The notes under the pieces were generated by a model, which saw only the letters and a program-made list of their open reading frames with translations, did not search any database and was not told where the DNA came from. From Novosphingobium sp. (lineage in GTDB: Bacteria > Pseudomonadota > Alphaproteobacteria > Sphingomonadales > Sphingomonadaceae), in contig JACKKY010000004.1 in NCBI GenBank assembly GCA_024236175.1, positions 446,501 through 510,500 on the forward strand: 64,000 nucleotides of DNA, given 5' to 3'. Below, in pieces: positions 28,459 to 38,110 of this stretch. The position numbers and the translations under genes were made by a program. Each line of letters begins with the position of its first letter. Position 1 is the first letter of the stretch.

Positions 28459-29382
28459 ATGACTGAACTCGATCCCGAGATTCGGGCGTTCACCGAACTG
28501 CTCTCTGCCGGCTGGCGCGAACATCCGCCGCTATCCGAACTGAGCCTGCCGGAAGCGCGGGCGGTCGCCGAGAAGGTGCGCGAGCGCTGGCGTGCCGGCG
28601 GACCAGAGATGGAACGGACCGAAGAGGCTGACTTCCCCACCCCGGCCGGCCCGATGCGCGTACGCCGCTACGTCCCGGCCGACGCGTCGGACACTGCGAG
28701 CATTGTCTACCTGCATGGCGGCGGGTTCACCTTTTTCAGCATCGACACGCACGACCGGATCATGCGCGAATATGCCAGCGCAGCGGGCATAGAGGTGTTC
28801 GGCCTCGATTATGCCCTGTCGCCCGAACACAAGTTTCCCGTCGCGCTGGAGCAGGCGCTGGCCTTCGTTCGCGACCTGGCGGACCGGAATGCCGGTGCCG
28901 GCCTCATCCTCGCGGGGGATTCGGCGGGCGCCAATCTCGCCCTGTCGGCGGCCGCGCGCCTGCGCGACGAGGGCAAGAACGGCCTCATATCGGGGCTGGT
29001 GCTGAACTACGGCGCTTTCGGCCCCGGGAATTCGGACGAGGCCGAGCGGCGCTTCGGCGGACCGGACGCCATACTAAACCGCGCGGAAATGGAGTATTTC
29101 TGGAACAATTATCTGCAAGGGGAAGAAGATTACCGCAATCCCGCCGCGAACCTGCTCGAAGCGGATCTGTCGGGCTTGCCGCCGGTTCTCCTGGTGGTGC
29201 CCGAATGCGACATCCTCACGGAGCAGAGCCATGCGATCGCCGGAAAACTGGGCCCGCAGGCCGAGCTGCGAGTCTATCCCGGTGCCACTCACAGCTTCCT
29301 CGAAGCGATGAGCGTTTCCTCACTGGCGAGGCGGGCCATTGCCGAAACCGCGCTATGGGTCAGGGAGCGCCTGCCCGAATAG
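28459..29382 (+). CDS. Hormone-sensitive-lipase-type alpha/beta hydrolase
   Basis: The 307-residue enzyme has the HSL family signature YLHGGGF (residues 86-89 HGGG) and nucleophile GDSAGAN (Ser155). The Asp is in PECDILTEQ and the His in ATHSFLE near residue 285. HSL-family esterases hydrolyse esters or lactones of short to medium chain length. The 132 bases before it are AT-rich (28360-28400) and likely hold a promoter. The TonB receptor gene follows 151 bases downstream on the same strand; a link between ester cleavage and uptake is inference. Confidence 0.9.
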   Translation: MTELDPEIRAFTELLSAGWREHPPLSELSLPEARAVAEKVRERWRAGGPEMERTEEADFPTPAGPMRVRRYVPADASDTASIVYLHGGGFTFFSIDTHDRIMREYASAAGIEVFGLDYALSPEHKFPVALEQALAFVRDLADRNAGAGLILAGDSAGANLALSAAARLRDEGKNGLISGLVLNYGAFGPGNSDEAERRFGGPDAILNRAEMEYFWNNYLQGEEDYRNPAANLLEADLSGLPPVLLVVPECDILTEQSHAIAGKLGPQAELRVYPGATHSFLEAMSVSSLARRAIAETALWVRERLPE

Positions 29383-29533
29383 GCCCATCTCCGACACCGT
29401 TGGTCCCCTTCCCTCGGCAAAGTTGGATGTTTCCAAGGCCCAAAAGCAGAAGATTATCGTGCTAAAGTAATAGAAGTATTGCGAGGATCGTGGGGAGCCG
29501 AGGCGAACGTATATCCGGCCAATGGGGGTTAAT

Positions 29534-31714
29534 ATGAAGCAATCCAATCTGAGGCAGCTGGGCATCACCGTCAGCGCCATGGCTCTTGCAGTTCCCGCGG
29601 TAGCCTGGGCCCAGGCCCCGGAAGCGCGGGATGACACGGACATTGTCGTCACTGCGCAGCGCCTCAACCAGTCGCAGATCCTGCGCGAGGGCGCCCTGGG
29701 CGCGCTTGGCAACCAGGATGCCTTCAATGTGCCATTCGCCGTCAAGTCCTACGATTCGACGCTGATCCTCAACCAGCAGTCGCAAACGCTGGGCCAGGTG
29801 CTCGACAACGATCCCTCGGTGCGCACCACCTACGGCTTCGGCAACGCATCGGAACAGTTCGTCGTCCGTGGTTTCCCGTTGTTCGGTGAAGACGTGGCGA
29901 TCGACGGGCTCTACGGCATCACCCCGCGCCAGCTCGTTTCGCCGGAGCTCTACGACCAGGTGCAGATCCTGAACGGCGCCAGCGCCTTCCTGTACGGCGC
30001 GGCTCCCGGCGGCACCGCGATCGGCGGCACTGTCAACGTGATGCCCAAGCGGGCTACCGGGCGGCTGATTGCCCGGGTCACCGCCAATTACAATTCGGAC
30101 CAGCATATCGGCGGTGCTTTCGATATCGGCAAGCGCTTCGGCGACGACGAATCCTTCGGCGTGCGCGTCAACGGCGCCGGGCGCTGGGGCGACATTTCGA
30201 TCGACGACGAATACCGCAGTTCGACCGTCGTCGGCCTCGCCGCCGATTGGCGCTCCGGCAGCGTGCGCCTTTCCTTCGACTTCGCCTATCAGCGCAGCAA
30301 GGTCGAGCATATGCGCCCGATGGTGCAGATCGGCGATTTCTCCGCGCTTCCCAAGGCGCCGAAGTCCAGCATCAATTTCGGCCAGCCCTGGCAGTTCACG
30401 ACCCTGCGCGACGTCTTCGGCATCCTGAAGGCCGAGGTCGACGTGACAGACGACTTCATGCTCTATGCTTCGCTCGGCGCGCGTGACGGAGCCGAGCGCG
30501 GCAACTACCAGGGCTTTACGGTGACCAATTCGGCAACCGGCGACGCGACCGTCACCGGTTCCAGAATTCCGCGCAACGACAACAACGAGGCCGGCCAGAT
30601 CGGCCTGCGCGCCAATCTCGACACCGGCCCGTTCAGCCATGAGATCAATGCCGGCATTTCCGCGATCCGGCAGGTGAACCGCAATGCCTTCGCCTTCGGC
30701 GACTTCGGCGGTTCGCCCACCAATCTCTACAACCCCGTCGACGTCGCGACTCCCGATTTCAATTTCTTCATCGGCGGCGATATCGACAACCCATTCCCGA
30801 TCGGCCGGACTCGCCTTTTCAGCATGTTCGTTTCCGACACGATCACCGCTTTCGACGAGCGCGTGCTGCTCACGGTCGGACTGCGGCGACAGAAGATGAA
30901 GATCCTGTCCTACGGCTATTACGACGGGGGTGCGCTGGGCACGTCCTACGACAAGGAAGCGACGACTCCGGTCCTGGGCATCGTGGTCAAGCCGACCGAG
31001 AATATCTCACTCTACGCCAACCGGGTGCAGGCCCTGCTGCAAGGGCCGAGCGTTCCGAACGATCCCAGCCAGTACCTCAATTTCGGCGAGGTTTTCGCCC
31101 CGTTCAAGGCGACCCAGTACGAAATCGGCGGCAAGGTGAACTTCGGCCGCTGGAACGCATCGGTCGCGCTGTTCAAGACCGCGCGTCCCAACCAGCTTGA
31201 ACGCCGCCTGGACCCGAACGACCCCAACAGCCTGCTTGTCCTCACGCTGGAAGGCGAGCAGCGCAACCGCGGCATCGAACTCAGCGTCGACGGCGAGCCG
31301 GTCGAGGGATTGCGGCTGATCGCCGGACTGTCGGTGATCGATGCGGAACTGCGCCGCACGCAGGGTGGTGCGCTCGACGGCAACCAGGCCCTCGGCGTTC
31401 CGGAATTCACCGCCAACGCCAATATCGAATGGGATACACCGTTCTTCCCCGGCTTCACCCTCACGGGGCGGGTGCTGCATACGGACAAGCAGTATTTCGA
31501 TGCCGCCAACACGTTGAGCATTCCGTCATGGACGCGTTTCGATCTGGGCGCGCGCTACGTGTTCGCGGCCGGCGACACCCCGGTGACGCTGCGCTTCAAC
31601 GTGGATAACGTCGCCGACAAGAACTACTGGGCTTCCGCTTTCGGCAGCTTCGGCGGCCAGCTCGTGATGGGGCTGCCCCGCACGTTCAAGGCTTCGATCA
31701 CAGCCGATTTCTGA
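29534..31714 (+). CDS. TonB-dependent outer-membrane receptor (siderophore-receptor type)
   Basis: About 726 residues from the ATG at 29534 (GGGGG six bases upstream; an in-frame ATG at 29522 has no such site). A signal peptide ends near AVAWAQ. The TonB box is DIVVTAQR, followed by a plug with LGQVLDNDPSVRTTYGFGN, VDGLYG-like and GASAFLYGAAPGGTAIGG segments, then a 22-strand barrel ending KASITADF with a terminal Phe. The plug motifs are those of the FhuA-like subclass, but no Fur box is visible upstream, and its neighbours are catabolic, so import of an organic substrate is possible. Confidence 0.9.
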   Translation: MKQSNLRQLGITVSAMALAVPAVAWAQAPEARDDTDIVVTAQRLNQSQILREGALGALGNQDAFNVPFAVKSYDSTLILNQQSQTLGQVLDNDPSVRTTYGFGNASEQFVVRGFPLFGEDVAIDGLYGITPRQLVSPELYDQVQILNGASAFLYGAAPGGTAIGGTVNVMPKRATGRLIARVTANYNSDQHIGGAFDIGKRFGDDESFGVRVNGAGRWGDISIDDEYRSSTVVGLAADWRSGSVRLSFDFAYQRSKVEHMRPMVQIGDFSALPKAPKSSINFGQPWQFTTLRDVFGILKAEVDVTDDFMLYASLGARDGAERGNYQGFTVTNSATGDATVTGSRIPRNDNNEAGQIGLRANLDTGPFSHEINAGISAIRQVNRNAFAFGDFGGSPTNLYNPVDVATPDFNFFIGGDIDNPFPIGRTRLFSMFVSDTITAFDERVLLTVGLRRQKMKILSYGYYDGGALGTSYDKEATTPVLGIVVKPTENISLYANRVQALLQGPSVPNDPSQYLNFGEVFAPFKATQYEIGGKVNFGRWNASVALFKTARPNQLERRLDPNDPNSLLVLTLEGEQRNRGIELSVDGEPVEGLRLIAGLSVIDAELRRTQGGALDGNQALGVPEFTANANIEWDTPFFPGFTLTGRVLHTDKQYFDAANTLSIPSWTRFDLGARYVFAAGDTPVTLRFNVDNVADKNYWASAFGSFGGQLVMGLPRTFKASITADF

Positions 31715-31723
31715 TACCTTCCA

Positions 31724-31749
31724 GCCGGGCCGGTGCTGATCGGCCCGGC
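31724..31749 (+). terminator. GC-rich hairpin after the TonB receptor gene
   Basis: An eight-base stem GCCGGGCC/GGCCCGGC with a ten-base loop starts about ten bases after the stop codon at 31714. It has no T-run, so termination may be weak or it may protect the mRNA end. Confidence 0.4.
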
Positions 31750-31800
31750 GAAGTCGGACTTTCGTGCATGTCGTCCGGCTTCCCGTTCGGAGAGGATCGG

Positions 31801-32079
31801 ATGGCCGAGCAGCAAGAGCCCTACAAGACCACGCCCGTGTTCGACGAGACGACCCTGCCGGAAGCGATCCGGAACGAGCACCGTACCAAGGCGGGAACAT
31901 GGGGCTTGCTGAGAGTGATCGAGGGTGAAGTGGACCTCGTCTTCGTCGACCCGCCGGCGCGCGTGCACGTAACTCCGGAAAAGCCGGCTCCGATTGCGCC
32001 GGAAGCCACCCATTACGTCGAGCTGTGCGGCCCGATGCGCATGCAGGTCGAATTCTACCGCGAACCGCCCGAGGTCTGA
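31801..32079 (+). CDS. DUF1971 / TehB-N-like small cupin protein
   Basis: The 92-residue product (from the ATG at 31801, preceded by GAGAGGATCGG) matches the DUF1971 family, a small cupin-like domain related to the N-terminus of some tellurite-resistance TehB proteins. Family sequence is seen in YKTTPVFDETTLPEAIRNEH, AGTWGLLRVIEGEV and ATHYVELCGPMRMQVEFYRE. Its function is unknown. It sits between the TonB receptor gene and the convergent PepSY gene, with only 21 bases to the latter. Confidence 0.8.
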   Translation: MAEQQEPYKTTPVFDETTLPEAIRNEHRTKAGTWGLLRVIEGEVDLVFVDPPARVHVTPEKPAPIAPEATHYVELCGPMRMQVEFYREPPEV

Positions 32080-32100
32080 CGCCTCCTTTCCAATTGGCGT

Positions 32101-33699
32101 TCAGGCGGGGCCGGCTTGTGTCGCCTCCGCATGCGCAGGCCCGCTGCCCGGCAAGGCCCAGACGCTGTCGCGCGGTCCCGCGCCCGCACGACGACGGGCC
32201 GATCGCCAGGCGATGAACAGCGCCGAAGCAATGGCCAAGGCGGTGATATCGACAGCCCAGACGCGGAGCGGATGGCTTGCGATCGCCGCGAGAGACGCGA
32301 TCGGGACCAGCAGCATGGCAACGGCTGCGGCAGGGAGCTGTTCGATCCCCGCTCGCGCCGCCCCACGCGCCAGAGCCCATAGGACAAAGGCCAGGAACAC
32401 GCCGTAGTAGATGGCGCTGTGGATGCCCGGAGTTGCCGACAGGCCCAGCGGCTTGGCCGCGGCCACGGTCGCGGAAATGCCCGCCACGCAGCCGAGCGGC
32501 ACGCCGACTGTCAGCGCCGCCAGAATCCGCGTCGAACGCGATTGCTCGACTGCGCCCGCCTTGCGCTCACGCTTGCGGCGCGATTCCACCCAGAGCAGGT
32601 TGCCGGTGTAAAACAGGAACGCTCCCGACAGCCCCAGCAGAAAATAGGCCCAGCGGATCGGCGTTCCGCCGAAGCTCCCGAAATGCAGGGCGAAGAAACT
32701 GGTGATCGCCGCCGACCAACCGTCCTGGTGTCCCGGCAGGTAATCGCTTTGGGTAATCTCGCCGGTCGCGGGATCGAGCATCGCCGCGCCGAAATCCGGC
32801 CCTCGCTGGGCGAAGCGAATGTCACCCCCGAGCACGCGCAGGGCCGCCTCGCCGCTTGGCGAGCTGCCATACTCCAGCGCGACCGGCGTGAAACCGGGCG
32901 CCTGTTCGCGAATGCGCGAGACGACCTGGGCGGGAGGCAGCGAGGGTCTGGGCGGAGCCTGCTCGACCGCCGCCCCCCGGTCCGGCCGTTCCGGCCCGCC
33001 GAAGGCGACCGCCTGCGCCGCGTAGAACTGATCGTGGAAGGCAAAGACAATGCTGGTGAGCGCAATCACAATGTGGAACGGCAGGCTGAACAGGCCCAGC
33101 ACGTTGTGCAGGTCCAGCCACATCCGCTTGACGTTGCGCCCGATACGCAGCGCGAACAGGTCTTTCACCAGGCTTGGCAGCAGGACCACGAGGCCGGAAA
33201 CGATCGCGATGAAATAGAGCAGCGCGATCGCTCCCATGATCGGCATCGCGATTTCGTGGTCGAACGGCAGTCCCACCTGCTGGTGGAGCACATCGACGAA
33301 GCGGGCGACCGGCGACGGGCCCTCCGTCTCGACCTGCAGCGAACCGTCGGGCGCGAGGGATGCGAAATTCATGGTTCCGCCGCCATGTTCCGCTTCCTCG
33401 CCCCGCGCGTCGCTCCAGCTCAGCCGGGCCGGATGTGCGGCATCGATCGACAGGTGGACGGTATAGCCGTGCGCCGCTTCGGGATGCTCGGCGAGCACCC
33501 TGGCGACCAGTTCCGGGGTCCGTTGCAGCGATGGCGCCGGAGCCAACCGGCTGGGCGGGGACGCCCACTCCTGAAGCGGTCCTTCGAACATGGTGATAGC
33601 GCCGGCATAGAAGGCGATGAACAGCGCAAGTCCGGACACGATGCCGACCCAGCCGTGGATTTCCTTGTACATCTTGACGAGATCGGTCGGCAGCTTCAC
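32101..33699 (-). CDS. PepSY-domain multi-pass membrane protein, iron-uptake operon
   Basis: The 532-residue protein starts at a GTG (33699) overlapping the previous stop as GTGA. The N-terminal part is a PepSY_TM protein (helices at GIVSGLALFIAFYAGAITMF, IALLYFIAIVSGLVVLL, FHIVIALTSIVFAF and YFLLGLSGAFLFYTGNLLW), followed by four extra C-terminal helices (from ILAALTVGVPLG to the end). The periplasmic loop has LDPATGEITQSD, typical of PepSY. Such proteins, next to DUF3325/DUF3649 genes and a siderophore receptor, are thought to help release or reduce iron from siderophores. It is the last gene of the Fur-boxed operon. Confidence 0.88.
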   Translation of the reverse strand: MKLPTDLVKMYKEIHGWVGIVSGLALFIAFYAGAITMFEGPLQEWASPPSRLAPAPSLQRTPELVARVLAEHPEAAHGYTVHLSIDAAHPARLSWSDARGEEAEHGGGTMNFASLAPDGSLQVETEGPSPVARFVDVLHQQVGLPFDHEIAMPIMGAIALLYFIAIVSGLVVLLPSLVKDLFALRIGRNVKRMWLDLHNVLGLFSLPFHIVIALTSIVFAFHDQFYAAQAVAFGGPERPDRGAAVEQAPPRPSLPPAQVVSRIREQAPGFTPVALEYGSSPSGEAALRVLGGDIRFAQRGPDFGAAMLDPATGEITQSDYLPGHQDGWSAAITSFFALHFGSFGGTPIRWAYFLLGLSGAFLFYTGNLLWVESRRKRERKAGAVEQSRSTRILAALTVGVPLGCVAGISATVAAAKPLGLSATPGIHSAIYYGVFLAFVLWALARGAARAGIEQLPAAAVAMLLVPIASLAAIASHPLRVWAVDITALAIASALFIAWRSARRRAGAGPRDSVWALPGSGPAHAEATQAGPA

Positions 33700-33989
33700 G
33701 CGGCAAGCCCTCCCAGAAGAGCGATGAGGGACCAGAGCGCGAGATTGGCGAGAGCCAGCCAACCCCAGGCGCGCAGCCCCGATCGGAACAGGAAACACAA
33801 CGAAACGGCCAGTGCCCAGACCGGTGCCATCATCCACATGGCCAGCTGGCCCTTGGTGGAAAAGAACGTCTCGCCCACGCCGGCCAGGATCTTGAACAAT
33901 CCGGCAGCGCCAAGCGCGAGCAGGAAGCCGAGAACGAGCCCCGCGCTCGCCTTGCCGAACCAGTCGCGGCTGGAAAGCGGCCTTCTCAC
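33696..33989 (-). CDS. Small membrane protein, DUF3649-like
   Basis: The 97-residue protein starts at a GTG (33989) that overlaps the stop of the DUF3325 gene as GTGA. Three hydrophobic segments are visible (ASAGLVLGFLLALGAAGLF, MWMMAPVWALAVSLCFLF, LALANLALWSLIALLGG). By size, position and pattern it matches the DUF3649 protein usually found between DUF3325 and PepSY genes in iron-uptake operons; the identity of the family is inferred mainly from this synteny. Confidence 0.7.
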   Translation of the reverse strand: MRRPLSSRDWFGKASAGLVLGFLLALGAAGLFKILAGVGETFFSTKGQLAMWMMAPVWALAVSLCFLFRSGLRAWGWLALANLALWSLIALLGGLAA

Positions 33990-34261
33990 GACTTGCCCTC
34001 GGGCGCACCGCGCCACCAGGCGACTATGAGCGGCAGCACGGTCCAGGCCACCATCGCGAGCGTCACGACGATGAAGACCGAAGCGACCGGCCCGGCCCAT
34101 CGCAGGACCAGCGCCAGGCCCGAGGCAAGCGCTGCAATTCCTGTCCACGCGAGCAGGCGGCCCGGCAGACGAGCCTTCGCCAGCCGCTGGTTTGGCGATG
34201 CAAGGTAGAGCAGTGTTGCCCCGACCACGACGACAACTCCGCCCAGAACCGCGATCATCAT
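33986..34261 (-). CDS. DUF3325-like small membrane protein
   Basis: The 91-residue protein has three membrane segments and the family-like LLYLASPNQRL motif after the first. It starts seven bases after the TonB receptor stop at 34269 and overlaps the next gene by four bases. DUF3325 proteins are recurrent companions of siderophore receptors and PepSY proteins; their role is unknown. Confidence 0.78.
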   Translation of the reverse strand: MMIAVLGGVVVVVGATLLYLASPNQRLAKARLPGRLLAWTGIAALASGLALVLRWAGPVASVFIVVTLAMVAWTVLPLIVAWWRGAPEGKS

Positions 34262-34268
34262 GCCGCCC

Positions 34269-36509
34269 CTACCAGCGGAACTGCAGGCGCGCCGTAACCA
34301 CGCGGCCCTGACCGTAGAAGCAGGAGGCCGAGGTCGAGCAGGTCACGACATAGCGCTTGTCGGCGATATTGCGCGCGTTCACGGAGAGCGACAGCCCTTC
34401 GAGGCGCGGGTTGGCGACGCCGAACTCATAGCGCATGAACAGGTCGAACAGCGTGTAGTCCGAAATCGGGAAGAGGTTGTTGGTGTCGCCGAAGCTCTCG
34501 CCGGTGTAGCGGACGCCGCCGCCGAAGCCGAAGCCGGCCAGCGCGCCGTCGCTGATGCGCTGGTCTACGAACAACGAGGCGAGGTATTTCGGCACCGCCT
34601 GCAGCTTGTTGCCGACGATCGGATCGTTGGACTTGGTGACTTCCGCGTCGAGATGGGAAGCGGATGCGATCAGCGTCGTGCCCGAGGCGAGCGAGGCCCT
34701 GCCTTCGAATTCCACGCCGCGAACCTGTGCCTCGCCGGCCTGGACCTGGCAGACGCGCCTGCCGCACAGGACTCCGTTGGGATCGGCGGTCGGGACGTTC
34801 TGCTGCGTGATTTCGAACACGCCCAGCGTCAGGTAGATGTTGCGGCCGCGCTGGTAGCGCAGCCCGGCTTCGAACTGGTCGCCGGTGGTCGGTTCGAACA
34901 ACACGCCGCCGAGTGTCTGAGAAGGATCTACGACCTGCGGCAGGAAGGATTCGGAATAGCTGACATAGGGAGCAAGCCCGTTGTCGAAGAGGTAGACTGC
35001 GCCGGCCCGCCAGGTGAAATCCTTCGCTTCGGTTGCGAACGTCGTGCTGGTGAGGAGGTTTTCGCTGGTGTCCTTCGCCCAGTCGTACCGGCCGCCGAGG
35101 GTGACGCGCAGCCGCCCGATCTCGATCTGGTCCTGCAGGTAGAGCCCCGTCTGCTTGCTGACCGAAGAACCGTAGATCTGTGGCGCGATATTATCGAGAT
35201 AGTCGCTCGATCCGCGCGGCACCGGATCGAAGATGTTCCACAGGGGCAGGACCTGCCCGGGAGCCGGCGCACCGGGCTGGCTCACGAGATCGCGGAAATG
35301 CTCCCACTCGGTGTGGAAATAATCGAAGCCGGCCAGCAAGGTGTGAGCGAGCGCCCCGGTCTCCAGCCGCGCCTCGATTTGCGTATCGACTGCAAAACCG
35401 TCGCTCTCGCCGCGACCTTCCACGGCCCTGCGGCCAACCGTCTGGCCGTCGATACATTCAGGCCCAAGCCCAGCAGCCGCGCAATCGGTAATCGTGTCAC
35501 CGGAAAGGACGGTCAGCCGGAACAGTGTGTCGATATGCGTGTATCGGGCGTTGTTGCGGATCGTCAGCGCGTCATTGAAGCGATGCTCGAAGAAGGAGCC
35601 GATGAGATACTGGTTGCGATCGAACGTGTTCCACTGCGGCTCGCCGATGTTGGCGTCGTTTGCGATGTAGCCGCCGTTGGTCGGCCGGTAGGAGCCGGTC
35701 GCCGGCAGGAACTGGAACGTCGATCCGCCCTCGTCGCGCTGGTACTGGCCAAGCAGCGTCCAGCTCGTGTCGACGCCCGGACGCCAGGTCAGGCTGGGCG
35801 AGACGTAGTAGCGTGAATTCTCGTTGTCGTTCACCTGCGTGCCGCCGTGATGGGCGAGGCCGACCACGCGTGCGGCGAGCGATCCGTCGTCGTTCAGCGG
35901 TCCGGTGATGTCGGCACCCGCGCGCCACGACCAGTTGCCGAGATCGGTGTAGCCCTGCCCCTGCAGCAGGATTTCCCCGGCCAGTTCGGCCTGGGGACGC
36001 TTGCTGACGATGTTCACGATGCCGCCCGGCGCGGTCTGGCCATACAGCACGCTCGACGGTCCCTTGAGAACCTCGAGTTGCTCGAGCCCGAACGTGTCGA
36101 AGCCGAAGCGGGTCCATCCCCCACCCGAGGGCAGCCGCAAGCCGTCCACGAAGTTGTTGTTGGACGAATAGCCGCCTGCGCCGAAGCCGCGAACCGAAAC
36201 CTCGTCGGTGCGACTGTCGATGCCGGAAGGCTCGGCCAGCACGCCGGCCGTGTACGACAAGGCGTCGGCAATGGTCGACGCCGCCCGGATGTCGATTTCG
36301 TCGCGGCTGATCACCGAGATCGTTTGCGGCGATTCGATGATCGGAGCGTCGGTCTTGGTACTGGAAAGCGCCGACGACAGCCCCGTCGCGGTGACGACGA
36401 TTTCCCGTTTCTCAGGGCCGGAAGGCGCAGCCGCCGCGGTTTCCTGGGCGGCCGCATGCGTGCCCGCTCCGATTGCAAGGATTGCCGCCCCGCACGCAAG
36501 ATATTTCAT
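34269..36509 (-). CDS. TonB-dependent siderophore receptor
   Basis: The 746-residue protein has a signal peptide (AAILAIGAGTHAAAQE), a TonB box REIVVTAT, a plug with SPQTISVISRDEIDIR, VSVRGFGAGGYSSNNNFVDGL and VLKGPSSVLYGQTAPGGIVNIVSKRP, and a barrel ending in RLQFRW. These plug motifs are those of the FhuA/FpvA siderophore receptor subfamily. A barrel loop carries two Cys pairs (CGRRVC and CSTSASC). A Fur box overlapping a TTGACT hexamer lies about 95-115 bases upstream. It heads the operon with DUF3325, DUF3649-like and PepSY genes. Confidence 0.93.
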   Translation of the reverse strand: MKYLACGAAILAIGAGTHAAAQETAAAAPSGPEKREIVVTATGLSSALSSTKTDAPIIESPQTISVISRDEIDIRAASTIADALSYTAGVLAEPSGIDSRTDEVSVRGFGAGGYSSNNNFVDGLRLPSGGGWTRFGFDTFGLEQLEVLKGPSSVLYGQTAPGGIVNIVSKRPQAELAGEILLQGQGYTDLGNWSWRAGADITGPLNDDGSLAARVVGLAHHGGTQVNDNENSRYYVSPSLTWRPGVDTSWTLLGQYQRDEGGSTFQFLPATGSYRPTNGGYIANDANIGEPQWNTFDRNQYLIGSFFEHRFNDALTIRNNARYTHIDTLFRLTVLSGDTITDCAAAGLGPECIDGQTVGRRAVEGRGESDGFAVDTQIEARLETGALAHTLLAGFDYFHTEWEHFRDLVSQPGAPAPGQVLPLWNIFDPVPRGSSDYLDNIAPQIYGSSVSKQTGLYLQDQIEIGRLRVTLGGRYDWAKDTSENLLTSTTFATEAKDFTWRAGAVYLFDNGLAPYVSYSESFLPQVVDPSQTLGGVLFEPTTGDQFEAGLRYQRGRNIYLTLGVFEITQQNVPTADPNGVLCGRRVCQVQAGEAQVRGVEFEGRASLASGTTLIASASHLDAEVTKSNDPIVGNKLQAVPKYLASLFVDQRISDGALAGFGFGGGVRYTGESFGDTNNLFPISDYTLFDLFMRYEFGVANPRLEGLSLSVNARNIADKRYVVTCSTSASCFYGQGRVVTARLQFRW

Positions 36510-36598
36510 TTCCCGATGCCCCCATTGATCTCAAATCGCCCGTTTTGCGAGCCAGTAGTGCGAATGATTCGCAGATGCAGCTACGGCGCACTTTGATT

Positions 36599-36623
36599 TG
36601 AGTCAATGATAACGATTCTCATT
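36599..36623 (-). promoter_or_regulatory. Fur box overlapping a -35 hexamer
   Basis: The 19-base sequence at 36605-36623 (AATGATAACGATTCTCATT) matches the Fur consensus with AATGA/TCATT ends. On the minus strand it overlaps a TTGACT hexamer at 36601-36606 with a weak TAGCTG 17 bases further on. It is in place to repress the siderophore receptor operon when iron is sufficient. Confidence 0.75.
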
Positions 36624-36742
36624 AGCCTGATTGAACGGATCAAGCTGGGCAGTCAGAATGGGGATATCGGCTCCGGGATCGAGTCAGTGGCTCGCCGACC
36701 GAGCCCTTTCCCACAAAGGCGGTGTGCCGGGAATTTCGCGCG

Positions 36743-37996
36743 TCAGGCGGGCACTGCCGCCACGTCGAACTCCACCGGCAGGCCGCGAAGCCCCCAGGTG
36801 CCCGGGAATGGGCGGTAGCCGAGAGGGCCGGAAGTCCGCGGATTGCGGATGCGCTGGGCGATCAGGTGAAGCCCTTCGTGGATCTGCGCCCGCGCGATGT
36901 ACTGGCCGAGGCAGATATGCGCACCCAGGCCGAAGCCGATGTGCGGGTTCTTCTGTTCGCGTTCCGGATCGAAGCTTTCGAAGTGATCGGCATAGCGCGG
37001 ATCGTGCGTCGCGATGCTGAGCGGAAACCACACGATCGCATCCTTTTCCAGCAGCACGTCGCGATAGACGACGTCTTCCTTGAGGACGCGTTGCGAGGAG
37101 GTGGTGCTGTGGATGCGGAATGCCTCTTCGACCACGCTGCGGGCGAAAGCGTGATCTTCGGCACAGCGCCGGTACATCTCCGGGCGTTCCAGCAGTTCCC
37201 ACATCGTCAGCGTGAGCATGTTCTTCGACGTGTCGTAGCCCGCGACGAACAGGAAGATCAGGATATCCGCCAGTTCGCGATCGGTCAGGTCTCCCTTGCT
37301 CTGGGTCTCCAGCAACAGGTCGAGCAGGTCGGGCTCCTCGCCGGTGCGAGGCTTTGCCCTGCGCTCGGCGATCAGGCCGTCGACGAAGTTCTCCATCGTT
37401 ACCACGCCTTCCTGCATGGCCGGCAGCCAGCGCGGGTCCATGCTGGTGCTGAGGCCGATGGCTTCCATGGCGGAACGCAAGCCCGGGATGACGTCCGGCG
37501 ACGCACCGATCAGCCGGCACATCACCGTGATCGGGAAATAGGAGGCGAACTCCTCGAAATCGAAGGACCCTTTCGGAGCCCATTCGTCGAGTAGCCCGGA
37601 AATGACCTCGCGCATCAGCGGGCGGTGATTGTTTGCCTGCCGCGGCGTGAAGGACGGCGCCAGGATGTCGCGAATCCGCTTGTGCGGCGCGCCGGACATG
37701 TTGAGCATGTGGCGTTGCTGGAAATTGCCCCAGGGCGTGTCTTTGGCGTCCATGATCTCCACAATGTTGTCATAGAGCATGCCCATCTTGTCCTCGCCCG
37801 CGAACAGGTCGCGCATCGCCTTGTAGTCGGTGACGACATAGCCGAGCGTCCATCGCGCCAGCCAAGGATGCTGCGCCCGCGCGGCGGCGAAGTGCGGAAA
37901 CGGGTCCGCGGCGAAGGCATCTTCATCCATGGTAAGATAGGGAAGGTCGAGTTTTGCGGCCTCTTCCATCAGCATGCTCTCCCGGACATCGTCCAT
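36743..37996 (-). CDS. Cytochrome P450
   Basis: The 417-residue soluble bacterial P450 shows the I-helix AGYDT (252-256), the K-helix ExxR (Glu291-Arg294) and the haem loop FGLGAHICLG with Cys362 as the iron ligand. In the I-helix the residue before the conserved Asp-Thr pair is Tyr. An internal ATG at 37969 with GGGAG nine bases upstream may be the true start, shortening the protein by nine residues. No ferredoxin or ferredoxin reductase gene lies in the window, so its electron donor is encoded elsewhere. It is divergent from modA. The substrate is unknown. Confidence 0.93.
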   Translation of the reverse strand: MDDVRESMLMEEAAKLDLPYLTMDEDAFAADPFPHFAAARAQHPWLARWTLGYVVTDYKAMRDLFAGEDKMGMLYDNIVEIMDAKDTPWGNFQQRHMLNMSGAPHKRIRDILAPSFTPRQANNHRPLMREVISGLLDEWAPKGSFDFEEFASYFPITVMCRLIGASPDVIPGLRSAMEAIGLSTSMDPRWLPAMQEGVVTMENFVDGLIAERRAKPRTGEEPDLLDLLLETQSKGDLTDRELADILIFLFVAGYDTSKNMLTLTMWELLERPEMYRRCAEDHAFARSVVEEAFRIHSTTSSQRVLKEDVVYRDVLLEKDAIVWFPLSIATHDPRYADHFESFDPEREQKNPHIGFGLGAHICLGQYIARAQIHEGLHLIAQRIRNPRTSGPLGYRPFPGTWGLRGLPVEFDVAAVPA

Positions 37997-38110
37997 GCAT
38001 CAATGACCTTCGCATAGCGCATTTGGCAAGTCCCGGTAACCGCGCACGCCAATGCTGCAGCGCAGAAGGACAATGCTGCGATGCGCGAATTCCCTCTTCT
38101 CAGATACGAT

